Source: Actinacidiphila acididurans
GTDB taxonomy: Bacteria > Actinomycetota > Actinomycetes > Streptomycetales > Streptomycetaceae
Direction of reading: 5' to 3'
Length of the DNA stretch: 64,000 bases
NCBI RefSeq assembly: GCF_016918855.1
Contig: NZ_JADKYB010000004.1
Location: 62,001 to 126,000 of the forward strand
Positions 42,149 through 50,962 of this stretch are shown one piece after another (the stretch's first letter is position 1; each line of letters begins with the position of its first letter). The notes below the pieces were generated by a model, which saw only the letters and a program-made list of their open reading frames with translations, searched no databases and had not been told where the DNA came from. The position numbers and the translations under genes were made by a program.

Positions 42149-45100
42149 TCATCGGCTGTAGGCGGGCCAGGTGGCGGGGTTGCGTCCGCCGAACCGCAGC
42201 ATCTCTTGTTGAACGACGTCCCGGAGATCCCGGTCAGTGCGCACGCTGCCGTGCACCTCTATGTGCACGTGGTGCACGACCGGTGCCCCCGCGCCCGCGC
42301 CTGCAAGGGATAGGCGCGGGGCGGCAGTTCCGGTCACCGCCTGGGCGAGACGCACGGATGCGCCCGCGGCCAGACTCCGGCCCGCATCGATGCCGTTCGC
42401 CAATCCCGAGGCAATCCATTGCCCGATTTCGTGGAACACCTGGGAAGGGGAATGGATGTGCAACGCGTCTTTGATGGCGGTCTGCATAGACTTGGCGATG
42501 CGGAGCATCATCTTTTTGATGTTGGATTCTTGAGATTCGAGCCCGCGGACGAGCCCCTGTGCGGATTTGATCCCAGCGCCGTACATGGCATCCGCGACCG
42601 TGCTACCGGTGGCGTTGGCGGACGAGAGCAGTTGCTTTTGCGAGGCGTTGAGTTGCTTGATCTGCGCGCGGGATGCGGTCGAGAGTGCCTGTGCGGTCTC
42701 TCCGCCCTGGTCAACTCCGGCGTCGGCAAGCTGCTGTATCAGGTCGGAGCGCAGACCCATTTTTCGTAGCCGTTGCAGGTTGGCTGCAAATTGGTCGTCG
42801 CTCTGCACCTGAGCGCGCATGTTGTTGACGACGTCCGCCGCGGACAGGGGCAATCCGTTGTCCCCTGCCTGTGTCACGAGCGAGACACCCTGCATGATGC
42901 CTTGAGCGACGTTGTTACGGGTGTCCGTCCATTCCTTTTGCAGACCGGCTAGGCGACTGTTTGCCGCTTTGAGGCGCGTTGCGATGGTGTCCCGTTGCTT
43001 TGCCAGTTGCTCAAGTTCGACACCATCGCGCCGCACCAGGGCTTGCAGTCCCCTTTGTTTCTTCGGGCCGAAAGCCTCATACAACAGTTCTGCCATGCGG
43101 CGCGCCGCGCTCGCCACCTTGGCCTGAGATCCGGTGAGCCCCTGTATGAATCCCTCTGCGACGAACACGCCGATTGCGTGGAACACCCGCGACGGAGACC
43201 CGATATCCAGGATTTTTGTGACACTGTGCACGGCCCCGTGCGCGACGTCGGACACGGCGCCTGTAACGGCGTGTCCCATGGATTTGATGCCGTTGATAAA
43301 GCCCCGGATCAGCTCTTTTCCCGCGTCGTACAGCAGGGTTCCGAATCCGGAAACGAGCTTGCCGAGAACCGACACCAGGTCAGTAATTGCCTGAGTGGCG
43401 AGTTTCTTGAGGTCTCCCCAGACCCGCGACCACCGCCCCGTGATGATGTCGAGTATCAGGCCGACGACATTTTCAATCATGTGCATGCCGTAGGTGATGA
43501 CTCCGGAGATGACCGACCACGCGAGTTTGGTTGCGTCTCCGATGACCGCCCAGACAACGCGCCATGTGTCCATGAGCACGGACAGCCACGCGCGGATAGC
43601 GCGCCACGCGACTGATACGTAGGTCGTGATGAGCGTCCACACCGCGGCCCACACCTGGGCGAGTTCCTGTGAATGCGCGTGCCACCACTTGACCAACTCA
43701 CCGACGCGCGCGCGTAGCCACACCAAGACATTGCGGTCGAACCATTTCACGAGTACCTGAACGGCCTTCGTGGCGTTGCTCCAAAGGACGTGCCAGAGAG
43801 CGAGCGCGGTCCGCCATGCGGAAGTGAAAAAATGCGCGAGACCGGGAATGTTGGCGCGTATCCATGCGGTTGTCTGTCGCCAGTGTGTGACCAGCAATGC
43901 CAGACCCGCGACCACGGCCATGATGCCGATGACTATCCAGGTGATGGGGTTCGCCAGTAGGGCTCCGGTGAACTCCACTGCGGCCACCGCTGCGGCCACC
44001 AGGCCGATGGCGAGGATTCCGCCCACGGCTCCGCCCAGAGCGATAGCCGCAGTGCGATTACGGGTCATCCATGCGACGCCCTGGGCGAAGATGCCCACAG
44101 CCTGTGTCGCGTACGGCAGAAGCACGGTACCTATCTCGATACCGACCGCCTGGAGGGAACCTTTTACCTCCGCCATCTTCTGATTAAAAGTGCCCTGGAC
44201 GTCCGACCAGCCTTCGACTTCTTTCCCGCCCTGCCGAACGTGAGAGGTTATGGTGTCTACGTCCGCGGCGAAAGTCTTGGAGTGGGCGCCGGTCAACTCA
44301 AGGGCACCCATCATGGATTTGGTGCCGCCTACCATGGTGGCGAGCGCGCCGATGTAGGTTTTCTGCGATCCCGACAGCCCCGCAAGGGTCTTCTGATACT
44401 CGCTGGTGTGCTTGCTCGCCTTTTGCAGCGTCGATATCAAGACCGTGCCGGAAGGCCCCATTTTCTTCTCAATGGCGGTCGTCAGCATGTCAAAAGTGCT
44501 GGCGAGCCCGCGCTTTCCGAGGTTCAGCGCGACTTTGTTTGCGTCGAGCCCGAGCCCGCGCATGGTCTGTGCCGCTTTGGCGGTCGGGTTGGAAAGTTGT
44601 CCGATGGTCTGCCGCAGGTACGTTGCCGCCACATCGGCCGAGGTGCCCTGGGCTGTCATGGTGGCCATTGCCCCGAGCACTTCATAAAGTCCTACGTGCG
44701 CGGCGGATGCCACCGGGAGAATACTCGCCATGGAACCCGCCAGGGCTTCCATGTTGGTTTTGCCTGACGCCTCGGTGGCGACGAGCGCATTCATTACCGC
44801 GGTGACATCGCTTGCCTTGAGGTGATAGGCGTTGAGCGCGGTTGTTGCCGCGTCCGTAACGGTGGCGAGTTCAGCGTTACCGACTTTGGCGCCCTTGGCT
44901 GCGGTTTCCAGGACTTTAAGGGCGTCGGCCCCGTGATATCCGGCGCTCTCTGTCGTGTAGAGACCCGCGGTAAGTTGCTCGGTGGACTGGCCGACTTCCC
45001 CCGCCATTTGCAGAACACCGCGACTGACAGTCGCCATGTTCTTTGCGAGTTCACCGGCGCCGGTCCGTACCCGGACCATTTGCTGTTGGAAGTCCGCGGC

Positions 45101-45304
45101 CATGTGGACGGTTTTGGCAACGGCTACTCCGGCGGCAACGCCAATGCCCGCAAGCGCCGCTTTTGACACGGCGCCGAGGCGCGCCATATTGCCGCCGCCC
45201 TCACGCTCAACCGCAGCGAGTTCCGTCCGGACCCCGCGGGCGGTAGCGTGAAAACCGCTGGCACTGCCCAGGAATTCAATGAACACCGGAGGGAGAGACG
45301 ACAT
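42149..45304 (-). CDS. Tail tape measure protein (TP901 family)
   Basis: At 1051 residues this is the longest gene of the module. It starts at ATG 45304 after GGGGG. The TP901 core is near residues 60-250 (ADFQQQMVRVRTGAGELAKN, LYTTESAGYHGADALKVLE, GLYEVLGAMATMTAQGTSADVAATYLRQ). Hydrophobic segments lie near 400-460 (AAIALGGAVGGILAIGLVAA; NPITWIVIGIMAVVAGLALL). Two similar blocks near 690-720 and 950-1000 (ITKILDIGSPSRVFHAIG; DALHIHSPSQVFHEIG) are the usual SPSxVF repeats. It sets tail length and exits during DNA injection. Confidence 0.94.
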   Translation of the reverse strand: MSSLPPVFIEFLGSASGFHATARGVRTELAAVEREGGGNMARLGAVSKAALAGIGVAAGVAVAKTVHMAADFQQQMVRVRTGAGELAKNMATVSRGVLQMAGEVGQSTEQLTAGLYTTESAGYHGADALKVLETAAKGAKVGNAELATVTDAATTALNAYHLKASDVTAVMNALVATEASGKTNMEALAGSMASILPVASAAHVGLYEVLGAMATMTAQGTSADVAATYLRQTIGQLSNPTAKAAQTMRGLGLDANKVALNLGKRGLASTFDMLTTAIEKKMGPSGTVLISTLQKASKHTSEYQKTLAGLSGSQKTYIGALATMVGGTKSMMGALELTGAHSKTFAADVDTITSHVRQGGKEVEGWSDVQGTFNQKMAEVKGSLQAVGIEIGTVLLPYATQAVGIFAQGVAWMTRNRTAAIALGGAVGGILAIGLVAAAVAAVEFTGALLANPITWIVIGIMAVVAGLALLVTHWRQTTAWIRANIPGLAHFFTSAWRTALALWHVLWSNATKAVQVLVKWFDRNVLVWLRARVGELVKWWHAHSQELAQVWAAVWTLITTYVSVAWRAIRAWLSVLMDTWRVVWAVIGDATKLAWSVISGVITYGMHMIENVVGLILDIITGRWSRVWGDLKKLATQAITDLVSVLGKLVSGFGTLLYDAGKELIRGFINGIKSMGHAVTGAVSDVAHGAVHSVTKILDIGSPSRVFHAIGVFVAEGFIQGLTGSQAKVASAARRMAELLYEAFGPKKQRGLQALVRRDGVELEQLAKQRDTIATRLKAANSRLAGLQKEWTDTRNNVAQGIMQGVSLVTQAGDNGLPLSAADVVNNMRAQVQSDDQFAANLQRLRKMGLRSDLIQQLADAGVDQGGETAQALSTASRAQIKQLNASQKQLLSSANATGSTVADAMYGAGIKSAQGLVRGLESQESNIKKMMLRIAKSMQTAIKDALHIHSPSQVFHEIGQWIASGLANGIDAGRSLAAGASVRLAQAVTGTAAPRLSLAGAGAGAPVVHHVHIEVHGSVRTDRDLRDVVQQEMLRFGGRNPATWPAYSR

Positions 45305-45307
45305 GTC

Positions 45308-45799
45308 TCACCCCCGGTTGCGCGTTGAACGCTCCCATGCCGCATGCCACAGGGCAGGCATTTTTGGTTTGGCCCTTTCGACTCCCGGACGGAAGTAGGG
45401 CGCCGCCGCTTCCACTTTTTTCTTGTAGAGGTTCTGGGGTCCGCCCCTTCCGCCGGAGAAAACGACCCCGGAGAATCCCTCGCCCCCCTCCACCGGGCGG
45501 GGCTTTTTGCTTGGCCGGATGCTGCGTTGCAGCGCCCCGGAGAGCTTCCCGGGGCCGCCGGCACGGGGCCGGTGGTGGGGAGACATCGCAACTTTCACCA
45601 GGGGCCCCGTGCGGTCCGAGCGGCCCCGGTGATTCCAGCGGGGCCGCCCGCGCATCTGCCCTTTGATGCTGCTACGGGTAACTTGCTGGATTTTCTTGAC
45701 ACCTGCCGCGGTGCCGAGGTCAACGCTTTTTTGCATCCGGGCGAGATCCGCCGCAGCGCGCTGCGCCGTGACGCGTGCGCCGAAGAAGTCCGGGGGCAT
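45308..45799 (-). CDS. HK97 gp10-like tail completion protein
   Basis: This 163-residue protein is very basic. SGALQRSIRPSKKP and NLYKKKVEAAAPYFRPGVERAKPKMPALWHAAWER resemble the end of gp10-type tail completion / neck proteins. The ATG at 45799 overlaps the upstream stop (TAATG). Its place between tail chaperones and tape measure, instead of with the connectors, is unusual, so another small tail role is possible. Confidence 0.6.
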   Translation of the reverse strand: MPPDFFGARVTAQRAAADLARMQKSVDLGTAAGVKKIQQVTRSSIKGQMRGRPRWNHRGRSDRTGPLVKVAMSPHHRPRAGGPGKLSGALQRSIRPSKKPRPVEGGEGFSGVVFSGGRGGPQNLYKKKVEAAAPYFRPGVERAKPKMPALWHAAWERSTRNRG

Positions 45800-45960
45800 T
45801 ACCGCCCCCTCTCCTGCGCGTCCCGCTGTGCACGCTGTACCGCGTCGTCAACGGCAATGAGCCAATCGAGCGCCACTGCGGATTCGTGGTCCAGCTCGCT
45901 CGGTCGGCAGTGCAGCATGGTGCACAGGCGCCACGTGCGGTATTCCTCCGCCGGCACCAT
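45799..45960 (-). CDS. Tail assembly chaperone, downstream frame (gpT-like)
   Basis: The frame reads MVPAEEYRTWRLCTMLHC then RPSELDHESAVALDWLIAVDDAV and ends at TAA 45801-45799. There is no good ribosome site before the ATG at 45960. The frame is open upstream, in the -1 frame relative to the end of the gene at 45999, back to a TGA within the last 10 codons of that gene. In siphoviruses the second chaperone is normally made as a -1 frameshift extension of the first, so this is probably expressed as a fusion with 45999-46430. Composition and length fit the T part. Confidence 0.65.
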   Translation of the reverse strand: MVPAEEYRTWRLCTMLHCRPSELDHESAVALDWLIAVDDAVQRAQRDAQERGR

Positions 45961-45998
45961 GTCCGACGTGTATCCGGTGTGTCCCTCTAGCGCTCGTC

Positions 45999-46430
45999 TT
46001 AGGCGGTAGAGGGCCCGATAGGGGATTCAGGGTCCGGGGTAGGCTCGAAATCGGGCATGAGCTGTCGCATGAGGGGCGCGCATTCCTTGCGGAGCGCGTC
46101 AAGGTCATGCCCTGGGATGTCCTGGACTCCGTCCAGGGTCACCGGGTGCCCGTACGACCATCCGGCGACCAGCGCGACAATGAGCGAGTCATTCAGGTTT
46201 TCTAGCGTGTCGAATGCGGAGCCCATTCCGGCAGCGATCCGCATTTCTTCCTCATCCGTCAGGCTGTCCGTGCCGCCGGAGCGTTTCGCCTGTGTGATCG
46301 CTGCGGCGAAATCCGCATCCGCGACTAGCTGTGCCTGTAGCCGTTTGATCGGGCGGCGCTGCCGCTCGGTCACGTCTGCCACCGGGCGCAGGTCCGCCCA
46401 TGCACCGGAGGGGAGATGAATCCGCTTCAC
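45999..46430 (-). CDS. Tail assembly chaperone (gpG-like)
   Basis: This 143-residue protein starts at a GTG that overlaps the tail tube stop (TAGTG). The sequence (IHLPSGAWADLRPVADVTER ... AFDTLENLNDSLIVALVAGWSYGHPVT ... LRKECAPLMRQLMPDFEPTP) is a compact helical chaperone with an acidic end, in the standard place between tail tube and tape measure. Its last codons are GAA-TCC-CCT-ATC-GGG-CCC. A -1 shift in this stretch would continue into the frame ending at 45799. The slip site is not one of the classic heptamers. Confidence 0.8.
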   Translation of the reverse strand: MKRIHLPSGAWADLRPVADVTERQRRPIKRLQAQLVADADFAAAITQAKRSGGTDSLTDEEEMRIAAGMGSAFDTLENLNDSLIVALVAGWSYGHPVTLDGVQDIPGHDLDALRKECAPLMRQLMPDFEPTPDPESPIGPSTA

Positions 46431-47395
46431 TACACGTACACCCCCGACGCTACGGCGTTCTTGAGCGTGGCTTTGATGGGCCCGTATCCGGCCGAGGTGC
46501 CGACGTCGGTCGTGTTGGCGAGCGCCTTGAAGGTGACCGGCAGCTCTATGTAGTCCTTGCCGCGAGTGATGTCCGCCGCGGAATACGCCACCTTGGACAT
46601 GTGCAACTTGAGTTCCACCGCGGCGGAGCCGGCGCCCTGCGAGAAGTCGAAATCGAGGGCCGGTTTGACGGTGGTCAGGTAGTTCGTCAACTGCGCGTCC
46701 GACTCCATGATCAATGTGAATTTGCCGTCCACACTGACTGGGCCCGACCACAGCGTCAACGGCGCCTGCGTTCCGTCCACCGTATTGATCACGGTCACAG
46801 TGCGCTTGATCGTGACTTCTCCGTCCATGACGAGAGTTGACGCCACTCCGCCGATTTGTACGGCGCCGATCCACGCCGCAAGCGGCGGAATTGCCGTCCA
46901 GGACGGGGGTGGGGCGGCAGCCGTAGCCGACCCCAGCGTTACGGCTTTCGCCGAGTACGTCAGGAGTCCATCGGCGCTGAATTTGAAGCCGAGTTCGGAG
47001 AGCTTCGCGCCCGGGTACTGCCGGTTTCCCGCGGAGTAGAAGTCGTTGATTGTGTAGCTGCTCGGCTGTCCGGTGCCCGAGTTAAGTACGGTCATGGCGT
47101 GCGAGTACGGGGCACTTGCGCCGGTAGTTGCTACCTCGCCCAGCACGCCCGCGAGGGCCCAGCCGATTGTGTCCGGGATTGCGTCTCCGTCCCAATCCAG
47201 CTCAGCCGAGATCGGCCCGGCTATCTCGTCATAGACGTCCGTCATGCTGCCGCGCATGCCCTTGTCTTCAAGCAGCGTGAGATTGTCTTTAGGGGTGACG
47301 CCGGTCACTGGAATGAAAGCCGTTGACGCCACCGGAGTACCGAAAGTGGCCTCTTTTGCGATGCCTAGATAGGAAAATGCGGATGCGGCAGGCAT
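46430..47395 (-). CDS. Major tail tube protein
   Basis: This 321-residue tail tube subunit starts at ATG 47395, seven bases from GGAGG; a GTG two codons earlier is possible. FSYLGIAKEATFGTPVASTAFIPV and KGMRGSMTDVYDEIAGPISAELDWDGDAIPD are typical of siphovirus tube proteins. A C-terminal block (YIELPVTFKALANTTDVG ... GPIKATLKNAV) completes the beta sandwich. It is followed by the chaperones and tape measure in the canonical order. Confidence 0.88.
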   Translation of the reverse strand: MPAASAFSYLGIAKEATFGTPVASTAFIPVTGVTPKDNLTLLEDKGMRGSMTDVYDEIAGPISAELDWDGDAIPDTIGWALAGVLGEVATTGASAPYSHAMTVLNSGTGQPSSYTINDFYSAGNRQYPGAKLSELGFKFSADGLLTYSAKAVTLGSATAAAPPPSWTAIPPLAAWIGAVQIGGVASTLVMDGEVTIKRTVTVINTVDGTQAPLTLWSGPVSVDGKFTLIMESDAQLTNYLTTVKPALDFDFSQGAGSAAVELKLHMSKVAYSAADITRGKDYIELPVTFKALANTTDVGTSAGYGPIKATLKNAVASGVYV

Positions 47396-47397
47396 CG

Positions 47398-47610
47398 TCA
47401 CACCTCCGGTGCCCCGCCGGGCGTTTCATCGGGCGCAGGGCCGGTTTCGGGTGCAGCCTCGGGAGTGGAGTCGGGAGCGGTGCCGGCGGGAATCCAGCGA
47501 CCATCGTCGGGCGGTGCGTCTGCGAATTCAGCGACAGCACCGGGCACCGCGGATATCCCGAGTGAGGAGTAATATCGGGAGTCATCTCCCGCGTAGACGT
47601 ACGAGGACAC
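47398..47610 (-). CDS. Small acidic protein before the tail tube gene
   Basis: This 70-residue protein starts at GTG 47610 with a GGGGG site. The start VSSYVYAGDDSRYYSSLGI and ADAPPDDGRWIPAGTAPD precede a Pro/Glu-rich tail. Its stop overlaps the tail tube start region (GTGA). A structural or accessory role is guessed from position only. Confidence 0.65.
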   Translation of the reverse strand: MSSYVYAGDDSRYYSSLGISAVPGAVAEFADAPPDDGRWIPAGTAPDSTPEAAPETGPAPDETPGGAPEV

Positions 47611-47627
47611 GGGAACCCCCGCGTGCG

Positions 47628-48095
47628 CTATATGCGCTGTAGGCACTCGATTTCGAGCGTGGCGGTAGCGTGCCGTCCTAGGTGCTCGTCGTCCCATTCG
47701 GCATCGGTGCTGTGTGTTGTGGGGCGGGCTGCAAGCACAGCGCCCCCTAGCGTGAGATCACTGCGGACCGCGGCCACGATTTGGTCAGTGAGATAGGCGG
47801 CCCTGATGTATGCGCCTTGTGCGTCGTCTCCGCCGCGGAATACATCAACGGTGATTTCTACGGTGTAGCGCTCTTGGAGGTATCCGGCGCCCCCGCTGCC
47901 GACGAACGAGGAAAACTCAAACGTGCGGATGACCTTGCCGACGCTGACAATGTCATCCGGCTGATTTGGGCCCGGTTGGTCGTAGCAGACCAGCAAACTT
48001 GAGCGCGGGGAATCAGGGTCGGGGGTCAACTGCGCCGACAGTTGCCCGAACAAGTAGGCACGGGCGGCAGGGGCCGATGATGCCGGAACGGTCAT
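47628..48095 (-). CDS. Tail terminator-like protein
   Basis: This 155-residue protein starts at ATG 48095, overlapping the upstream stop by one base (TGATG). APAARAYLFGQLSAQLTPDPD, TVEITVDVFRGGDDAQGAYIRAAYL and HATATLEIECLQR match the pattern of siphovirus minor capsid/tail terminator proteins that cap the tail before joining the head. Position between connector and tail tube supports this. Confidence 0.65.
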   Translation of the reverse strand: MTVPASSAPAARAYLFGQLSAQLTPDPDSPRSSLLVCYDQPGPNQPDDIVSVGKVIRTFEFSSFVGSGGAGYLQERYTVEITVDVFRGGDDAQGAYIRAAYLTDQIVAAVRSDLTLGGAVLAARPTTHSTDAEWDDEHLGRHATATLEIECLQRI

Positions 48096-48976
48096 CACGC
48101 CACCCCCGGGGGCCGCCGCTCCGGCGCCCACAGTTCGAGCACGCGGGAAGGCAGGGCGAATCCGGTCGGTAGGGGAACGTCACCCGCGTCGTAACCGGCC
48201 CCGCCGAACCGCGGGCGCCCGCCTTGCTGCGAGAGCTGCCACAGGTGCCGGATCAGCTCCAGGGCGCCCAGGCGCACGGCGTAGCCGACCGCCCCGGAGC
48301 GCCCGGCCGTGTAGACGACACGAACGTTTTTGTTGCCGACCGGGAAACACACCGCATCGCCGACAGCCCTACGTGTGATCTGCCCCCGGTCGAGATCGAC
48401 CGTGTACCCGTAGGCGTCCACCGATGCCCCGAGCGGCTGCTCAGTGAGCACCCATGCCGTAGCGGCTATGTACTCGGTCACGCCCTGGACGGAGGCAACC
48501 GGCTGCCAGTCCAGCGTCAGCGTAGGTGTGCCGCCGTTGTGCCACTCGGTGTGTTGCTCCGGCATGACCGGGCCGAGTACGTGTCTCGCCATGTCTCCGG
48601 CGGCAAGGATGAACCCGCGGAGTTCGTCGTCCTGCCGACCATCCGTGATGTTCAGATGCGCCCGCACAGACGCGAGATCCACGATCAATTCCGTGTCGGA
48701 GGGGCGCACCTGGACCTGATCGGCATCGGCCCATGACACACCGGGGGCGGTCGCGGTCCACCGGTACCGCCACACCCCCGCCACCGATACGGCCGGGATG
48801 ATCGCCCGGTAGACCCCGCCTCCTGCCGCCACAACCGCGGGGGTGGTGACTGCCCCCGCGGGGTCAGTGACAGTCACCACCACCACGGCGGCAGGGTCGG
48901 TCACGGGGGCACCATCCGCGTCCGTGACCGTGGCGGACAGCGGGATGTCCTGCCCCACGACGTAGACCAGGGCCAC
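48095..48976 (-). CDS. Head-tail connector (gp6-like) with N-terminal Ig-like domain
   Basis: This 293-residue protein has two parts. Residues 1-90 look like a bacterial Ig-like beta sandwich (PLSATVTDADGAPVTDPAAV, GGGVYRAIIPAVSVAGVWRYRWTATAPG). Residues 95-290 hold a helical connector of the HK97 gp6 type (ELIVDLASVRAHLNITDGRQDDELRGFILAAGDMARHVLGPV, RVVYTAGRSGAVGYAVRLGALELIRHLW). The connector part forms the ring below the portal, and the Ig part may decorate the neck. Confidence 0.75.
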   Translation of the reverse strand: MALVYVVGQDIPLSATVTDADGAPVTDPAAVVVVTVTDPAGAVTTPAVVAAGGGVYRAIIPAVSVAGVWRYRWTATAPGVSWADADQVQVRPSDTELIVDLASVRAHLNITDGRQDDELRGFILAAGDMARHVLGPVMPEQHTEWHNGGTPTLTLDWQPVASVQGVTEYIAATAWVLTEQPLGASVDAYGYTVDLDRGQITRRAVGDAVCFPVGNKNVRVVYTAGRSGAVGYAVRLGALELIRHLWQLSQQGGRPRFGGAGYDAGDVPLPTGFALPSRVLELWAPERRPPGVA

Positions 48977-49000
48977 GACGTCACCCCCGTCCGCTGCTGA

Positions 49001-49399
49001 TCAGGTGTGCTCCGGGGGTGGGGGCGCTGCCGCGTGGCGGGGTGGTCGGCCCCCGCCGGCGGCAGCGTCCAGGGCCCGCGCCTGTTCCTGCGCATGGGCG
49101 AGGGAGCGCAGTAGGGCAGGCGCGGGCGGTTCCGTGCTCGCAGGGTCTTGGTCGAGGATGGAGCGCAGCGCGGACGCTGCCTCTGACAGCTCTCCGGCCC
49201 GTGCGTCTTCTCCCTCTGTGGCCAGCCGTGCGGACTCCGCCGCTAGCCGGTCGGCATCGGCCCCCAGCTCCGCGCGCACGCGCGCAACCTCCTCCCGGAT
49301 CGAGTCCGCGGAAGAGGCGCGCGTGTGCCGGCGGGGGCCGCCGAGAGAGAGCGCGAGTTCGGCCCGTAGGCCGTGCAATTCTGCTATCCGATCATGCAT
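49001..49399 (-). CDS. Helical hypothetical head protein
   Basis: This 132-residue protein is almost entirely charged helices (ADSIREEVARVRAELGADADRLAAESARL) with a Pro-rich end. It lies between capsid and connector. It could be a head-tail joining or decoration protein; no family is recognised. Confidence 0.6.
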   Translation of the reverse strand: MHDRIAELHGLRAELALSLGGPRRHTRASSADSIREEVARVRAELGADADRLAAESARLATEGEDARAGELSEAASALRSILDQDPASTEPPAPALLRSLAHAQEQARALDAAAGGGRPPRHAAAPPPPEHT

Positions 49400-49412
49400 G
49401 ACGGACCCCCGA

Positions 49413-50852
49413 TCAGAATCCGGTCGGAGCGATCAGACCAGTACCGGAAATCACGGAGATTGACTCCGGGCGCCGGTCCGCCATGAATGCGGCGTAATTC
49501 CAGACCTGCAAACGGACTTGCAGGGTGCCGGACAGGATTTCTTGGAGGACCCTGGTACGCATCGCACCTTCCCAAAGGAAAATGTCCGAGGTGCGTGCGA
49601 CGATGATTCTTTCCTCATTCGTTCCGGCGCCCAAGTTCGCAGGAATGTTGCCGTCCGCCAAAATCGGCTGAGCACCGACGCGTCCCACCGGCCCCTCAAC
49701 ATCCCCCCCGGTCTGCAACGCAAGCGGGTTGAAGGGCGCGTTTGCCTCGGGGAGAATCAGCGGTCGATTCTGCGAGTCAAGCTGACTTGCAGCCCAGTAC
49801 CACCGCGACGGAGTCATGAAAGTCGCGGTTGCCAACATCTTCCGGTTTTTTGCGACGAGTGAGAGCGCCTGCATGAGAGGCAGGTACAACTCAGGCAGCG
49901 TCGGAGTGGCATCCGTATACGTGACCGAGTTGATTCCCGACACATTCAGCATGCCTTTGAGCTGTCCCGCGCTGCCGGACCCGTTGATTGCCTGCGTATC
50001 GAGCCGCTGATTGTAGTCAGCGATAAGGTCGGCGAAAACCACCTCGTCAAATGCTACGGGGCTTTGGTCGAGAAGCTGCAAGGCGATGTCCTGCTGACCG
50101 GCGATGGTGCGCACCGGGGCCGACACGAACGTATCGGTCAAATCCTGTGAGGTCACCGCGCCCGCATCCGCGGTCTGCACTCCGGTCGCAGTGCCGGTGG
50201 CGACTTTCGGAATATTGACGCTATCCGTACCCGCGGGCAACGTCAGATTCCGTACGGAATTGGCGATGGTGCGCCCGAATCGGGGCAGGTCAATGTACTC
50301 GTCTACCAGCCACAGGGGCGGCACGAAATACCCGCCTTGCCCGTCGGTCCGGTTCGGATTGACGCGCTTTTCGAAAACGCTCCGCCTGTCGATTCCGCGC
50401 ATTTCACGGTCTGCGCGCTGTGCACGTGCGCGCTCCCGCTTGACCATGTCCGCGTCTACCTCTGCGCGGTGTCGGGCCAGTCGGTCGCGGGCCGCTTCCA
50501 CTCCTCCGTCTCCGTCACCCCTGTTGAGTTCGGAGCGAATGAGATCCAGAAAGTAGGAGTGCTTTTCGTCTCGCCGGTACGTGGTCGGCTCCGACTGCAC
50601 TCCCTCTCCGGCACGCGGTAGTTCGTAGCGGCGGAAAGTCTCTGCCGCCTGCTCGTCCGCGCGTGCCTGCTCGTCCAGCTCGACCACGCGCGCGTCTACG
50701 GCGCGTATGTCTTTCTCGAATTCCTCGAAGCGAGACCGTTCGTCGTCGTTTAGGTCGCGTGCTTCTCGCGTCGGGGTTTCCAGAAGCGCGTCTAGACTGG
50801 CTTTCAGCTCCGCGCGCCGTTTCTGGAGAGCGACAATAAACGCTTTGGACAT
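49413..50852 (-). CDS. HK97-fold major capsid protein with scaffold-like N-terminus
   Basis: This 479-residue precursor starts at ATG 50852 behind GAGGGGGG. About 125 N-terminal residues are coiled-coil delta/scaffold domain (VALQKRRAELKASLDALLE, DIRAVDARVVELDEQARADEQAAE). The HK97 body begins near GGYFVPPLWLVDEYIDLPR, with VRNLTLPAGTDSVNIPKVAT and the C-terminal RTRVLQEILSGTLQVRLQVW. The protease encoded next to it would remove the delta domain during maturation. Confidence 0.92.
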   Translation of the reverse strand: MSKAFIVALQKRRAELKASLDALLETPTREARDLNDDERSRFEEFEKDIRAVDARVVELDEQARADEQAAETFRRYELPRAGEGVQSEPTTYRRDEKHSYFLDLIRSELNRGDGDGGVEAARDRLARHRAEVDADMVKRERARAQRADREMRGIDRRSVFEKRVNPNRTDGQGGYFVPPLWLVDEYIDLPRFGRTIANSVRNLTLPAGTDSVNIPKVATGTATGVQTADAGAVTSQDLTDTFVSAPVRTIAGQQDIALQLLDQSPVAFDEVVFADLIADYNQRLDTQAINGSGSAGQLKGMLNVSGINSVTYTDATPTLPELYLPLMQALSLVAKNRKMLATATFMTPSRWYWAASQLDSQNRPLILPEANAPFNPLALQTGGDVEGPVGRVGAQPILADGNIPANLGAGTNEERIIVARTSDIFLWEGAMRTRVLQEILSGTLQVRLQVWNYAAFMADRRPESISVISGTGLIAPTGF

Positions 50853-50962
50853 GTCTACCCCCCTCGGGGTGGTGGGAAAGTGGCGCGCGGACATCGCGCG
50901 GTAAACGGGCATGCCGACGAACCCCGGAGCCGTAAAGGGCCCGGGGTTACGGGTGAAGTCGG

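Noticed and set aside
43770..44183. Plus-strand frame inside the tape measure gene
   Set aside because: It is antisense to a well-supported TP901 tape measure gene and has no homologous pattern.
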